From Ricordea florida (Eukaryota > Cnidaria > Anthozoa > Corallimorpharia > Ricordeidae): a stretch of DNA of 64,000 nt. The stretch's first letter is position 1. Each line of letters begins with the position of its first letter. The notes beneath the pieces are model-generated. The model did not search any database and was not told the origin of the DNA. It saw only the letters and a list, made by a program, of their open reading frames with translations. The stretch spans positions 23,124,285-23,188,284 of the forward strand of contig OX453287.1 in NCBI GenBank assembly GCA_949710005.1, read 5' to 3'. Positions 1-12,700 of this stretch are shown here, piece by piece. The position numbers and the translations under genes are program-made.

Positions 1-42
1 ATAGGAATCAAATTGTTTCATACGAAAGGCGATCTGTACCCT

Positions 43-130
43 AAGGTCGTTTCGTACCCACAGGTCGTTTCGTACCCAAAGGTCGTTTCGTACCCAAAGG
101 TCGTTTCGTACTCAAAGGTCGTTTCGTTTC
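43..130. repeat. 18-bp minisatellite
   Basis: Five direct copies of an 18-bp unit (core ggtcgtttcgtaccca) start near 44, 62, 80, 98 and 116; the last copy is diverged. A degenerate earlier copy may precede it. The array stays open in one frame, but the peptide is only a translation of the repeat. Confidence 0.85.
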
Positions 131-345
131 TCAATCACTCCTTCATGCGATCACTCAATCGATCATTCATTTACTCCCTGACTCGCTCACTCAACCAATC
201 AATCAACCCGCTGAGGCTCTCACGCCTTATCTATCCACTTAAACGCTCACTGTAGCAACACACCCAGTCTCCCACTCACTCAATTCACTCACTCACTCAC
301 TCAATAACTCAATGTCACTGTGTCACTCACCCACTCACCTGATTC
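131..345. repeat. CACTCA-rich low-complexity tract
   Basis: Imperfect actcactc-type repeats run from about 131, densest at 262-345, directly after the 18-bp minisatellite. No coding signal. Confidence 0.7.
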
Positions 346-2500
346 CCTTTTTACTCTTGTGTAAATTATGTCATGCTAACCGTCATCATGCTAGTCAAAC
401 AGATCGATACAACTTTCCATGACTTGGTCACAAGTCTGTCTGTCAAAGGGATACATAGAGAGTTGCAGAGTTCCATTTGACAATGAGCTGTCAGCGAGAT
501 TATGGACTTCCTTATAAGAGGCCAATGGGGACGTGTCGCTGGATGGGGTCGTATTTTCACGACTGGATTGACTTTAATGGGTTAGCATTTTCAATAGGGA
601 TACTAGAACGCGGTCGTACATTTTCGGATTTTAGGGGTAAGAAAATTCTAGTAAGTGGGAATTCAAAATGGTCTCGGTTAAAAGTTCAGAAAGTTGTTGT
701 TAATTTATAAAAATGTTTCAATTCATTTTGGGATCGCCTGCTGTTAAAGGATTGATAAAGTAGATGCATAAGAAAGTTGGGATCGCGAAAATTACAAAGT
801 AACTAATGCCGCGTTCGATCACACCAAGTTAAGTTAAACTAGGCTTTGAAATTTTCACACCAGCCTCCCAAACAACTAAAGTGTAATCTTTAGACATAGT
901 GAGAAAAAGAGTCTAAAAGTGATTCATTAGAAATAACTTTGAAGTCAGTAGAGAATTTACACAGAGCTGTTTTGCGCCAAGTGATTCCAAAGCCATGTTT
1001 AACTAAACAGCTTTAAAACATGTTTAAGCTCCAGTGTAATATGGGGTCTATAACTGGCCACAAAGTAGACTGTAATGGGGCTCGGGCTCTGAGAGGCCAG
1101 CGGACATACCCAGCAAGAATTAAGGGGATCCTAATTTACTTAGAACCAATTCACTCACGTAAAACTCAGTCTATCCGACCTGTTACAATGAAAGGCTTCA
1201 AGAAACAACCGAACTTTCATGATCCAAGCTCTCCAAAAGTTCAAAGTTTACCATTTGAATGAAACTAAATTTGAATCGTTGAAAAAATGTGACAAGTGCA
1301 CTCGATTGGCGACAAAGCTGGTTAGTCAAAACAAAACCGACACCAGTTTCACTTTGAACAGCCCAATAAATAAGCCAATCACGTCATTGTTAACACTTCT
1401 TGGGCGAAGTAGTGAGTCAGTATCTATTATTATCGCCTTCCCTGATGTGCCGTCCTTAAAAACAAATCGGATAGAAATCATATGTAGAAAAATGAAGCGA
1501 AAGAACGCAGGTTTTTCATAATACCAGATTTTCTACTTACTTTTGTCTTAACTGGTGGATGGAGACCAACAAAAAATCAAGTTAATGGAACGTCATGCAT
1601 AAAACAGGTGCGTGCAAAGGTATTTAGTGGATCTGATAAATTTGCCTCTGAAAAGTGGGCCTTGCTTTCTCAAAAACAGGGAAACAATTACAAACAAACA
1701 ATCGAGGAGAAAACTCCTACCCAAAACTCTAACATACGTGTTCGTCCTCGAATACAACTGTATCTTAGCAAAGAAGGCTTAACGTAACAAAAATCCTATG
1801 ATGTGAATTGCTCTCCTAGTTTGCATCACCTAAAAATTTGTACGTGAAAAGGAAAAACCAACAGACAAAATCCTTTTTACTTCAGTATCAAATCTTAGCA
1901 GTTGTATGTTGCGCTTGAAATACGGAGGCATAGAGATACGACGAATCGTCTGAATAATTCCCGTCTAGAGGGGGAGAGCATTATTTAAAATCCTGTTTCT
2001 TTCAGAAGTAATTAGTGTGAAACTGCTCACTACATTTGTTATATACTGTCCATAAAACATATTACAAGCAAAAAGTTAACTCAAAAACACTGAATTTATC
2101 GATTAACGTAATAATTCTCCAAAATGACACATGAAACGAAGCCCCGTAAGAGCGTAAGAGAGGATAGCCAGTCACAAGTAAGGAGAAATGCTCCAGACAT
2201 CCTGCTTGAAAGGATTGTCATCTGAGTAAAACTGAATCCAGTTTCACGAAATTATCACAGTAATTGAGGTTTTGAATCATTTTCCGTGAACTGAGACATC
2301 GTAGAACATAGATCATGTTAGATGAGTTATAAGCGCTGTCCCCCTAAAGTAAACTTTGCGTTATTTCTATCAAACTTCTTTCGCAAGTACCATTTAAAGG
2401 AAACCACTGAACCATTCACCTCAAGCACTTCAGTCAAATTCTGAAGAAATTAGACCACAGAAAACAAGGGATATTAAGCATCTATACTGTACACTGTAGA
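346..2500. other. Intergenic stretch, no gene seen
   Basis: Only short AT-rich ORFs occur here, with no domain, no credible splice-flanked exon and no recognisable repeat family. It probably holds the promoter and 5' UTR of the first CAP gene, but I cannot point to a specific element. Confidence 0.5.
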
Positions 2501-2567
2501 TATGGAGAAAGTAATTAACGATGAAAATATATATCAGTTCCTGCAGTTCCTCCCGCTCCATGAACCA

Positions 2568-2631
2568 ATGTTTCTAAAGAGTCTGGCCCTATTGGTTATA
2601 TCGACACTGCCGCATGCGTTCCTCCTTGAAG
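2568..2631 (+). CDS. CAP gene 1 exon 1, signal peptide
   Basis: Encodes a short hydrophobic leader (LALLVISTLPHAFLL) and ends phase 1 at gaag|gtaagt. The first base of a Gly codon is completed by the next exon at 3032. Confidence 0.75.
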
Positions 2632-5600
2632 GTAAGTATCTTCATACTTGCAGGAAGCTAAAACAACACCTATACGATGTAACTCGGTACACGGGTTTTT
2701 CTCAGCTACGTCCTCCATTATGGAACATTTTTTCTGACAATATTTCATACAGATGAAACCATGCAGCGTGACCATTCTTTGTAAAGCTACTGAACAGTAC
2801 TGTACTGTAGTATTGTTTGTTTTACTATACAGTGTGGTTCTAACTTTTTCATCCGTGAATCAAAGCGTGCAGTGTGACCATTCTTTGTAAAGCTACTGAA
2901 CAGTACTGTACTTGGTACTGTTTTTTTCACTATACAGTGTGGTTCTAACCTTTTCATCCGTGGATTAAACCATGCAGTGTGACCACTCTTTGGAAAGCTA
3001 CTGTCCTTATAACTTGACTTTGTTTGAACAGGTGTGAAAGCAAGGGAAGTTACCAGATATGGCTTATTGAAAGTAACAAACCAGATTACAATTCAGCATG
3101 GCAAATATGGGGTGAAAAAGCTACATGAAATCACGAAAAGGAAAACCTTTGTCAGACATGAGAAAGAAGAAACATCCCGAAAAAGGACATTACTGTTAAA
3201 ACCAAAGAAAAAGCAAAGAAATGAAAATCTGGTTGAGCAACTGGCTGTCTCCTCGGAGCTAAACTTCCGTGAAGGGACATCAAAGAAAAGCAAGACTGTA
3301 GCAACACAAGCAAGAAAGACTAACCACTCGGACAGTGATATTTTGCATGCTAAACATGGAAGGGAAGTAATTTTACTGAAAAAGAAGGTAAACGTGGATG
3401 CAAGTGAGAAACGAGCAACGATTGCATTGCCGTCAGCAATGAATCTCACCCGGAAAGACCATCATACTGTGCGGGTGACCCCTACTCTTCTTTCAGCACT
3501 TGCGATGCTTTTAGATGAAAGAAACCACTTTCAAAAAGATTCTAACGCTTTGACTTTAGCAAGGGTGCTCCTAAGCAATGATAGTGTTCTGAAGGATGCA
3601 CAAACGGCTTTATCGAAACTTACGGATCGTACGTTGCCTCTAAAAGAAGTTGCCATGTTGCTGGGAGGCAACTCTACATTACTGGAGAATGAACTTCATC
3701 TAACCAATGCGTCGCCTATCGAGAAACTTATGAATGGTGAACGGAAGTCGACCATATACACAGAGCTTATTAATCCTACAGAGCTTGGTGTCTCCATATT
3801 AAGACTTCTTTTTGGGCCAGAGGCCCCGCTTGTCATGAAACCTAGATACAAACCAATGGTGGAACATGATTGGTCACGCTTGCCAAATCCGGCGGCCTCA
3901 AGTTGGAATTTTAAACCTGAACTTGGGAGCAAACAATTTCTGCGGGGACACCGTAAACCAGCGAGACTTAACTTTGCAAAGAAAAAGAGGCAGAGATCAT
4001 TCTCGTTTGCCCTAGCAAAGGCTGTTAGCGAGATCATTAAGTCTATGGCAAAGGATGAATTGGATACTTATATGCATAAACTTAGTCGCAATTCAGGAAA
4101 GTCGAAATCTTTATCCTTTAGAAAAGTACCATTGCGCTTTTGGCCTTCAAGAAAGAATGTTGACGTTCAGGGAAATAGAAAATCGTGGGTTCTTTTGAAA
4201 ATTCCTAAAGTTGGAGACGTAAACTCAATTCACCAAAAAGCCTTATCTGATAAGCCTCCAGAGGAGGAAGAAGAAAACGTTTTGGAAAACGACGACAAAG
4301 AACTGGACGCAGATAAGGAACCCGCAGAGGCTGGTGGGATTGTTGACACTTTAGGGAAACTAAACGACGCTGAAGCTGCAAAAGCTATCGACAACGATTT
4401 GATGCAGGAGGCCTTGAAAAGTCATATGAAAAATGCGACACAAGCCGTTGCGAATGACATTCCAGTGCAACCTACTCCTCGTGTTGGTTATAGTGTCAGG
4501 GTGTTACCGTCGCTGCGGGGTAGAGGAGGGCAGAAAACGGACTTTGACCAAACAACCATTCGGCCAACTAGAAAAACTGATGCTCCCTCTAAAAATGCCG
4601 CTACGTTTGCACTGGCAGTGAAAAAGCTTCTTCAAGCTGTGCAATCAAGCATTCAAACTTTACAGGGAAAGCATTTGATCGGGTACCCAGAGCCGACGCA
4701 TAAGCCGGTAGATCCCGTTCCCAAAGTCTCCACTGATCAAAGTACGAATACTGGAAGCATTAGAGCAATGGAGTTAAACCAACTTCCTCAGAATGGAAAG
4801 CAAAAAGATCCAATTATTGGACAGTTAGAGCAGCAGACGGGACCGAGTTTGGGGGAACTGACATCTACAGCAAAAGATACGGGACAAAGTAACACTCTTG
4901 TACACCAAAACGTGCTGTTTGATCCGTTAAATGACTTGGACAGTTCGCCATCAGAACCAATAACAAAACAAGCCACTCCGACCAGAGCAAGACCTGGTCC
5001 ATCAGAAAATGTCTTATTTGAGTCTAATACGGAGCTTGGAAGTCCACGAGACAGGCAAGAATCGAACACAATCAAACATCTGAAAGAAGGTATAGCAAAG
5101 GGTGCATGTTTCACGTATTGGATAATACAAATATGAAATTCCAAATGTTTAAACTACGCAGGAAAGATTTAACAAGTGTGAGATCATCACAGTTATGCAC
5201 ACAGCTTAAAAGCATTTGCGAAAGTAAGACCTGAAAAAATTCAGACTTGTACGGGATTCGAACCGATGACCTCGTGATACCGATGCAACACTAACCAAAT
5301 GAGATATCAAGACAACTGGGAGATAGTCCTTTGTGAGTTTGTAATATGCACAAAGAAGATGAAGATATGAATGTGAAAATATGAAATTTCATAATGATAA
5401 TAATGATGGTAAACGCAAAAGGTGAACTGCAACACTTTTAAGGAAGCACATTTATAAGGAAACAACATTACGTACCTAAAAGCTACATCGCTTCAGTTTG
5501 GAGCTATTGCACATTGAAGAAATGGTAAACGTGCAGCGTGCGCCCATCGATTTATGGACGCACGTGGGAGGTTGCTAAGCACGAAAGAAGCATGAGAGAT

Positions 5601-6742
5601 GCTCGAGGCGCAGCCGAGAGCAGCTGTGGCTTCCTGAAGATGGAAGCATCTCTAGCTTCCATAGCTCGATGGTTGCATAGCTGCTGCATTTACCATTTGT
5701 TTTATAACACAAGACTTCACAACATCCAGTGACCACATCGTGTGACAAATGAACAATTTATATTATGATCACACGATGAACAACAACCCGTTCCTTAACA
5801 AGACTTCACAACTTCATTAACTGACGTCAGCATGCAACAAATGGGCAAATAGATCGCGCGTATTAGCCAATGACAGCGCGTGCTATCCCAAAGCTATGCT
5901 ATAATAAATGTTGAAAGTTTTTCTTTTTTAAAGTTTGGTCTCGGAATTAATTTCTTTCGTACTTGGCTCCGCAACTACTACAACAATTTACTATAACTGA
6001 TAAAAATTTCCCATAATTTGAAAGCTCGCTCATATTGTACATTAGAAAAATCTTCTGATTTGAATTGATTCCAAAACAATGATTGACAACTGGTGCTTTA
6101 AAATTGTCTCAAGAAACCACCCAAACCCGATCCTTTTGAACCATCCAAAATCTAGTGATTTTAATATTTGCACTTACTGGACATAAAAAATATATTCAAC
6201 GCTTGTTTTTTGTAATGAATTCTTTTTTTTTTTCCAAAGATCTGGAAACGTTTGCAGAAAGGGGCCTTCAAGCTCACAATCGTTTACGTCAAGAACACCA
6301 TTCCTCAACCCTTCGGTGGTCAGACGAGCTGGCTACCCAGGCAGAGAAGCTTGCTTATGATATGGCAATGAAGGGTGTGGTAGAGAGGTCCGATGACACC
6401 ATGTCTAAAGGTCTTGGAGAAAATGTCGCTAAAATCACCGGAGTCCCATTCAATGATGCTGGTTTAGTCGCCACCGACGTCTGGTACAGTGAATCCAATA
6501 ACTACAGTTATTCTTACCCCAGACTCACGCCGCAAACGGACGCGTTTACGCAACTGGTGTGGAAAGAAACGAAAGAGATTGGTATGGGCTGTGCAAAGGA
6601 TATAGCGACTAATGACTTGTACGTCGTGGCTTTGTACAGACCGCCTGGAAACGACAGGAGATTTCTAAGAGCAAACGTTGTTAACAAAGGATCCACTACT
6701 GAGGACGTTTATGCAACAATATTCAAGAGAACGCGACTATAA
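2568..6742 (+). CDS. CAP gene 1: secreted protein with basic disordered linker and C-terminal CAP domain
   Basis: Three-exon model: 2568-2631, 3032-5089, 6240-6742. Donors gtaagt and gtatag and the two acceptors are all visible, both introns are phase 1, and the coding sum is 2625 nt (874 aa). Exon 1 encodes a signal peptide starting MFLKSLALLV; an in-frame ATG at 2502 would add 22 residues before it, so I chose 2568. Exon 2 is an approximately 685-aa Lys/Arg-rich linker with predicted amphipathic helices. Exon 3 is a CAP (SCP/PR-1) domain of the GAPR-1 type: AHNRLR at the start, GEN, WYSE, the FTQLVW block and a YRPPGN-like block. The family is known for extracellular or membrane-linked binding roles rather than a fixed enzyme reaction. 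The tetrad His before FTQ is Ala (codon 6542-6544). No TSP1 exon is seen, unlike genes 2 and 3. Secretion is inferred; the function is unknown. Confidence 0.8.
2763..3000 (+). repeat. ~106-bp satellite, three copies
   Basis: Units start near 2763, 2869 and 2972 (gcagtgtgaccattctttg...). Each contains the self-complementary acagtactgtact and the stretch actatacagtgtggttctaac. It lies in intron 1 of CAP gene 1. The same unit recurs at 29.7, 41.3 and 55.8 kb. Confidence 0.85.
3032..5089 (+). CDS. CAP gene 1 exon 2, disordered linker
   Basis: A single 2058-nt exon. The first 150 residues are rich in Lys and Arg (runs such as KPKKKQR). Leu/Ala-rich, probably helical segments follow, then a KKKRQR basic cluster, a short Glu/Asp block (about 4258-4320) and a Pro/Thr/Gln-rich tail. 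There are no cysteines in most of it and no recognised domain. Flanked by aacag and gtatag, phase 1 on both sides. Confidence 0.8.
5180..5325 (-). mobile_element. tRNA-derived SINE
   Basis: On the minus strand a tRNA-like head (tatctcatttggttag as A box, perfect B box ggttcgaatcc) is followed by cttgtacg..., a T/A run and cagctgtg-like body sequence. The body matches the arms of the palindrome at 40.8 kb. Lies in intron 2 of CAP gene 1. Confidence 0.7.
6240..6742 (+). CDS. CAP gene 1 exon 3, CAP domain
   Basis: Acceptor after a long T tract (ccaaag). Encodes about 166 aa ending VYATIFKRTRL and stop taa at 6740-6742. Tetrad positions: His in AHNRLR, Glu in GEN and Glu in WYSE are present; the fourth, His in the [H]FTQ motif, is Ala. 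A single Cys lies in GMGCAKD. A possible polyadenylation signal aataaa lies at 7065-7070. Confidence 0.85.
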
Positions 6743-8740
6743 AGTATACGCCACTCGTTGTAAATACAGCACGAGGCTGCACTGTTTATCAATTAAACTT
6801 AGCAGTAGGTTATTTGCTCCATACCTACGGGCCAAACCTGCAATTAGACTCTTTCCAAGAACACCTATGAGTGGAAAAGGAAATGCCATTGTATATAACA
6901 GCTCACAGCATTGTGATATTAAAACTAATAAATCTCTTGCGTGTTTCATTCAGATCCGTAAGATGCACATGGTAAAAAGGAGATCACAAGGTGTTTGGCA
7001 AGAGTTTCGAATGAGTAAACTCTTAAACAAAGTCAGAATTCGGAACGTTTTCAATCTACGTGTAAATAAACGGAACGTGGTGCACAGTGTGAAGAATCAG
7101 TTGTCGTCCCTCTTTATGTCCCCAACACTTGCATGCTTTACATACTGTTAAGAAAAAAGGATTAATCAGTTTGAATTAAATTGCACCTCAAAACCCATTT
7201 ACTACCAGGTCAATAATGATAAAAAGCAGCACACCAACCAACACATCCCCGTTGTCACCTAACAGAACTCTAAAACAGGAAGTGTTGTAGAGAAAAGTAA
7301 GCATGAATCGAAAAACAGGCCAGAAAGGAAAAATCCGCTGTGCGGATTCTGTGGGAATAACCGCACCGCCTCCAACCAGATTTCGCGCGGCTTTCTTCCT
7401 AATATTTAGCTTCGTTTTCTACGCGCTAATAAAAGAGGTGCTTTCCGCAGTATAGCTTTGTAGTGGAGCCTAGGTTATGCCAGTGATTCTACAATCCGAT
7501 TTTAAGGGCAGTGCCTACTTCTTAGAGGGCAACAACTGGATTTAACACCGTTTAGATCAACCTAGGCAGGTCAAAACATAATAATAATTATTATTATCAT
7601 AATGCTTTTGAACTGGTGATTCGTACTTTAGACACGTCTGTCAGTACCATAGTTTGTAGTTAACCCTTTAACTCCCATAATTTAAGTAGCAGTTCTCTTT
7701 AATTTTTCTCACACATTTTGTTGTAAGCTATTTTGTGAACTTGGTGCTAAATCAATTTATCGTGCTGGAATTGATCCTTCCACTCAACTCTCATTATCAG
7801 GTTGCTTCAATGCATATTGCTAATGTAAGGAGAAATTTTATGAAGATCGTGTCTTTAGTAACACTCAATAGGAGCTTAAGCAAAACACGACGACGACTTT
7901 GTCTGCAACGGCACCAAACAATACCATTAATGTATGAAACAATGAAACTGCACGTGCAAAATACAGTCTGTAGCTAGGTCTCTTTGCAGTCCTCTGCAAC
8001 AAAACAACTTGAAATAGACATTTTTCAAGTTTTCTGGAGAACGCGGTTGTAAAACGGTTTGCGTTGGAGAACGCGGTTGTAAAGTTTAAGTTGGGAAATT
8101 CGGCGGTTAGAAAAAAGAATATGGAAAGAAAATGAAACCAGCCTGCTGTTATTGGTACAATAGAAAACATTGTTTTTACTGGTGCCGTCCCCGGCTGTTC
8201 GTCAAGCTTGCTTAAGCTTTGTAATAACTGTCGAAGCGAAGCGTGCACCAGTGTCGCTTTCCGTTTTGTGTGTTAAAACCAAGAGCCGTGATTCATCTTG
8301 AGCAGTAATTATGTCATGGCAAGAGCACCTGCCCAAGAACACACTTTAATTATTAACTTATTGGATTTTCAAGATGAACATGGTTTCCTCCGAGAAATAG
8401 TAGTCTTGGATTGATTAGAGTCGGGGATTTCCTGGGAAGAGAAGGTACTAGAGAGAGAGAGAGAGAGAGATGAGGTAGGAAGAATGGTATAAAATCTGAG
8501 TTGGTAAAAGAGCATGTTGTTTTCTGGGAGGTAAGGGTACACGATCAATGATTCGTCCCGCTCGTGATCGAGGTCTTTAACGCTGTCATTATCTCATACT
8601 AGTGACAGGGTATTGGTGACGGGCAGGATTTTGAAAAGTGCAAAGAGTAAATATGTTCGTGTGTTTACGCGAAAAGAAGTGCCATTAAAAGAGTAACAGC
8701 GAGGACAGCTTAAATAATGAAGAGGGTATATATTGAGCCT
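6743..8740. other. Gap after CAP gene 1
   Basis: 3' flank of CAP gene 1 and AT-rich sequence. It contains a (taa/tta) stretch near 7580, a duplicated agaacgcggttgtaaa near 8038 and 8066, and a (ga)n run at 8450-8470. No ORF here shows domain content or splice context that I can support. Confidence 0.5.
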
Positions 8741-8960
8741 GGAGTCTCCTATAGCTCAGTGGTAGAGCATCCGAGCTAGTAATCGGTAGGTCGTAGGTTC
8801 GACTCCCGTTGGGAGAACTCGGATTTCCTTTTCCGAGTTTGCCTGTAATATTGCCAAAAGATACATCTTGCACAGTAAAGGGACTTGTTGCTCATTATTT
8901 CTTGTGCCCTGAACCCTATGCAACAGTAACAAGTTTTCTTCTACATCCGTTATTATTATT
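8741..8960 (+). mobile_element. tRNA-derived SINE with good A and B boxes
   Basis: tRNA-like head 8746-8818: A box tagctcagtgg, B box ggttcgactcc (perfect), a 7-bp acceptor-stem-like pairing (tctccta with tgggaga) and a D-arm. The anticodon arm pairs only 4 bp around an 8-nt loop, so it is not a clean tRNA. The body tccttttccgagtttgcctg... is shared with the copy at 22.8 kb, which marks it as a SINE family. Confidence 0.7.
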
Positions 8961-9748
8961 GATATGTACAAGCCCTGGATATGAGCAAACGCGCGCTCTG
9001 ATTGGTTCCCTACACACGGGCTATCAGCTCCTATCCCATCAGCACGGAAAACGGCCATCATGGGAGAAATATTTCTTGAATTAGACAGGAAAAAATTCAA
9101 GTCTTCCTTGAAAAGAATACAAACCAAAAATACTACCGAAGCGAATAAATACGAGAAGAAATTATTCGGCAGTAAGTGAGCAAATTATACAGCGAAATTG
9201 ACACGATTTTAATAGTTTATTACGAACTAAAGTTAAACTCTTATCCGTGGACCTCGTTAACTGAGTTTTTTTTTTTTTACTTCTGCCTACTTTTTCCAGT
9301 TTTAATTCTTAGATTGGTTTACTAACTAAAAAAAATTAACAAGTACATTGAAGGAGTGTTTAAGAACGAGCCGGACTCGTGATTTACAAGCTCTTCTCGT
9401 GTTCTCCCAACATCCCAAGTGGTTTATTACGCCGGTAAACCCATAGAAACTCCTGTTTATTACTTTTATAAACTTTCTTTGAATAAAAACAGAATTTTTT
9501 TCTTTTTTTCTATGGGTTTGCCGGCACAATAACCCATAGGTTTTCGACCAATCAGCGCTCGTGTAGTGTCTGAGTTATTTTATAATTTTCAATACTAATT
9601 TTAACACCAACATCGCGCCAATGTTGGTTATTTTCCCATTCAATACTGAAACTATATTTGCCACATCGATAATCGATTATCTTTATGAATCCCAGTGTGA
9701 GATGAGTTCAATGACAAGCGATGGCAATAACACAGCAGCACTGAAACA

Positions 9749-12700
9749 ATGTTGATGAGAAAGTTAGCACAACTGACAATAATAGTTGTATTACTAGTCA
9801 GCTCTGAAGGTGAGTTTTATTTCCTTTATCACATTAATTATGACAGTCCTGCACTGGTGGTCTAGGGATAATTTGCTTGAGAATCCTCCTGGTGGGGGAG
9901 GGGAGAATGCAATCAATTGTTGAGTATAGGGGTGCCTCTAAGGGTTTTGAACTCTGGCTGTTCTCCAAATCTCCATCCATGTCCAATATACTTCACTAGT
10001 ATATACCACACAAGTGAATAGTGCATTTCGCGCGTTCTGATTGGTTTACTCGGAGGTGATTAACAAAGTACTATTCACCTTCGAGCAGCCGACGAGAAAC
10101 AAAACGGCCTCCCCTTTCGGTTTCCGAAGAGGAAATAATTTGAATAAACGCTAGTCATTTAGCTTGTGTGGTATATACTAAAACAATTATTTACCTCAGT
10201 GTCGGTGAAAGTGGTGGATATTTATTCACCTCTACTTCGGTAAATAATTGTAAACTACATTTAAATGGAGTTAAAGTAAGCGTTTCAAGAACCGAAAAAA
10301 GTGATATTCTTTTCACTTCGTAAATTATTGTTACAGGTTCCTTGCCAAAGGAAATATCAGGCAAAAAGCGAAAACACAGCAAACTAACATCTTCGGACGA
10401 AGTCGTCACTCGATCGGCCCTTGTCGGTATAAACCCGGATGACCTTACAACGAGCAGCACTTCAGGTTTGTGTTCCAATAATATCGATTTAAATCAACTT
10501 TTACTATGCGAATCCACAACTTAAGGAGACAGAAATGCTGAATAGCTTTCAAACAAACAGGCCATTGAACGTTTTCCGTTGGTCTGTTCAGTTGTACAAA
10601 TGCGGACCTCAAATGACGTCAAAATATAGTGAGAACAAAAAGAAAAAAAACAAACAAACAAAAATGTTCTTACCACATATCCAAATGTTCTGTAATCTAT
10701 AGCTGAACAAGCCTAGGCACCTTGCAAAATGGAATAGATTTCTTTTCAGCAAGGTAAAGAAATTGAATTTAAGTTCAATTTTTTTTTGCACATCTGGTTA
10801 AAAGAAATCTAAATAAATATTTTTCTGGCATGATTCTGCCAAGCCTAGATCCGAGCTCTGATCTGACATCCGCATTGACACTTTTTGATTTTCCAAGATT
10901 TGACTTTCCTAGATACTAGTACCTCAAGAAATAACGATGTAGATCCATTGGAAAAGCTCCCAGATCTTAAAGGTAAATAATCATGATAACTGATTACCCC
11001 ATATTGCACTATGTTTTAGATTTAATGCTTTTACTTTAGTTGTTTGATCGTATTTGAATCATATATTTTAATTCGTACAAGTTGATTGTTTTCTGTTATG
11101 CTCACTTCATGAATCGAGAATTCTCAATTTGGAAATACATTAGATTTTATTGCATCTGTTTGTTCTTGCTGATCTTTTAGTTTTCATTTTTTGCATTCAT
11201 TTTTTTGGTATGTAGATGAACAACAGCTAACAGAAAAAGCGCTGGAATATTCACGTTTATTGTCTCCAGTCGATCAACGCTTAGTGAAAGAATTTGATAA
11301 AGGTGAAAGTATAATTTATAATTTCGCAGACAAACTTAAAGCTAATTAGTTTGTTAGTGCTTTTCTTACCAGGAACGCAGTTGTACATGACGATTAATCT
11401 AATAATTAATAATGTTATTTGAATGGCGAGCAGTTAATATACAAGAAATTGGGATAATTAAAAAAGTTGATAAAGTAATTCGTACCACGGAGGTGCTGAC
11501 GTTTCGAGCGTTAGCCATTCGTCAGAGAGAATGACCGTTAACCGTTAAATATATATATATGTTATTTACCGGGCAGGAGGTCCGTATGGGAAAGAACTGT
11601 GCCCGAGGACTTGAGTACGGCCCATATTTTGGATGTCCTCATTTTAAAGTAACAAGAAATAGAAAATTGCTACAGCGGTGAAAAAATACGGCCCGTGGGC
11701 CGTATCGTAAAATGCTGGACCGGTCACGCGCGCGTAATTAGCCAACCAAGTTCGACGATTTAGGATTGCGGCCCGCTCAGATGCTTGAGAAAAAAACAAT
11801 ACACTTGCATATGGAACTGTCCCGTTAACGCGACGCAAAAATTCTATGCGTCCATATAGTAAAATGAACAATTCAGGGCAGCTTAAAGATATGATCATAA
11901 ATTTGGTTTCCTCGCGCTAAAAACTATATTCAGTCAATTAAGCGCCTATGTGTAATATCTTTTGTATACCTCATTCTAGCACTTTGCAGTATTATTTTAT
12001 TTGATTTCTTGAACAAAAAAAGAGATCTACTCGGAATGTTTGACCAGGAGAAGATATTTACACCTATGAACTAACTTGATGTAAGCCTAATGTACCGAAC
12101 GTTAACTTTTACCCACCATGCCTTGTATCAAGAATAAACCGACCCTCAATGGTATATTAAGGGTGCGTTCCTGTGGTATGATCAGGATCTGGATTTGCAT
12201 GGATCATGACACATCAAAGGAATCGATGAATCCTTGTCCAGAGTGGATTCATTGACCCCTTCGGTGCTCCATGATCCGAGTGATAACAAATCCAGATCTT
12301 AATCATATTAAAGGAACACACCGTTACAGTTTTCCTCTTTTCAGCTACCACAAGTGATGGGAATGTTGTGCCGGCCAGTTCTGAGCCTAAGATGGAAGAA
12401 ATAAACGTCCTAAATGCCTCTCCTGAACTAAAGGCAACGAGAAGTAAGTAACGAACATCTTCAGTTTCACTACTCTTAGCACGTGCATCAGTAAAGAACA
12501 ACACTTCTTTAAAATGCAACTTCTACTGTTTCTAATGAACTTCTACCGAACTACCGAATTTATTACTTCAACAAATTTGAAAAAGATTTATAACAACCCC
12601 TTAACTGGAGATTAACTATTTCTGTATTTCCCTGAAAACAATGCTAATGCTTCAATTCTCAAACAAACAGTAAGTTCAGTTGTAGAACTTATTGTGAGAA

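Noticed and set aside
8746-8818. Possible functional tRNA (Thr-like loop ctagtaa)
   Set aside because: Acceptor, D and T regions look good, but the anticodon stem pairs only 4 bp around an 8-nt loop, and the same head plus body recurs at 22.8 kb, so it is a SINE.
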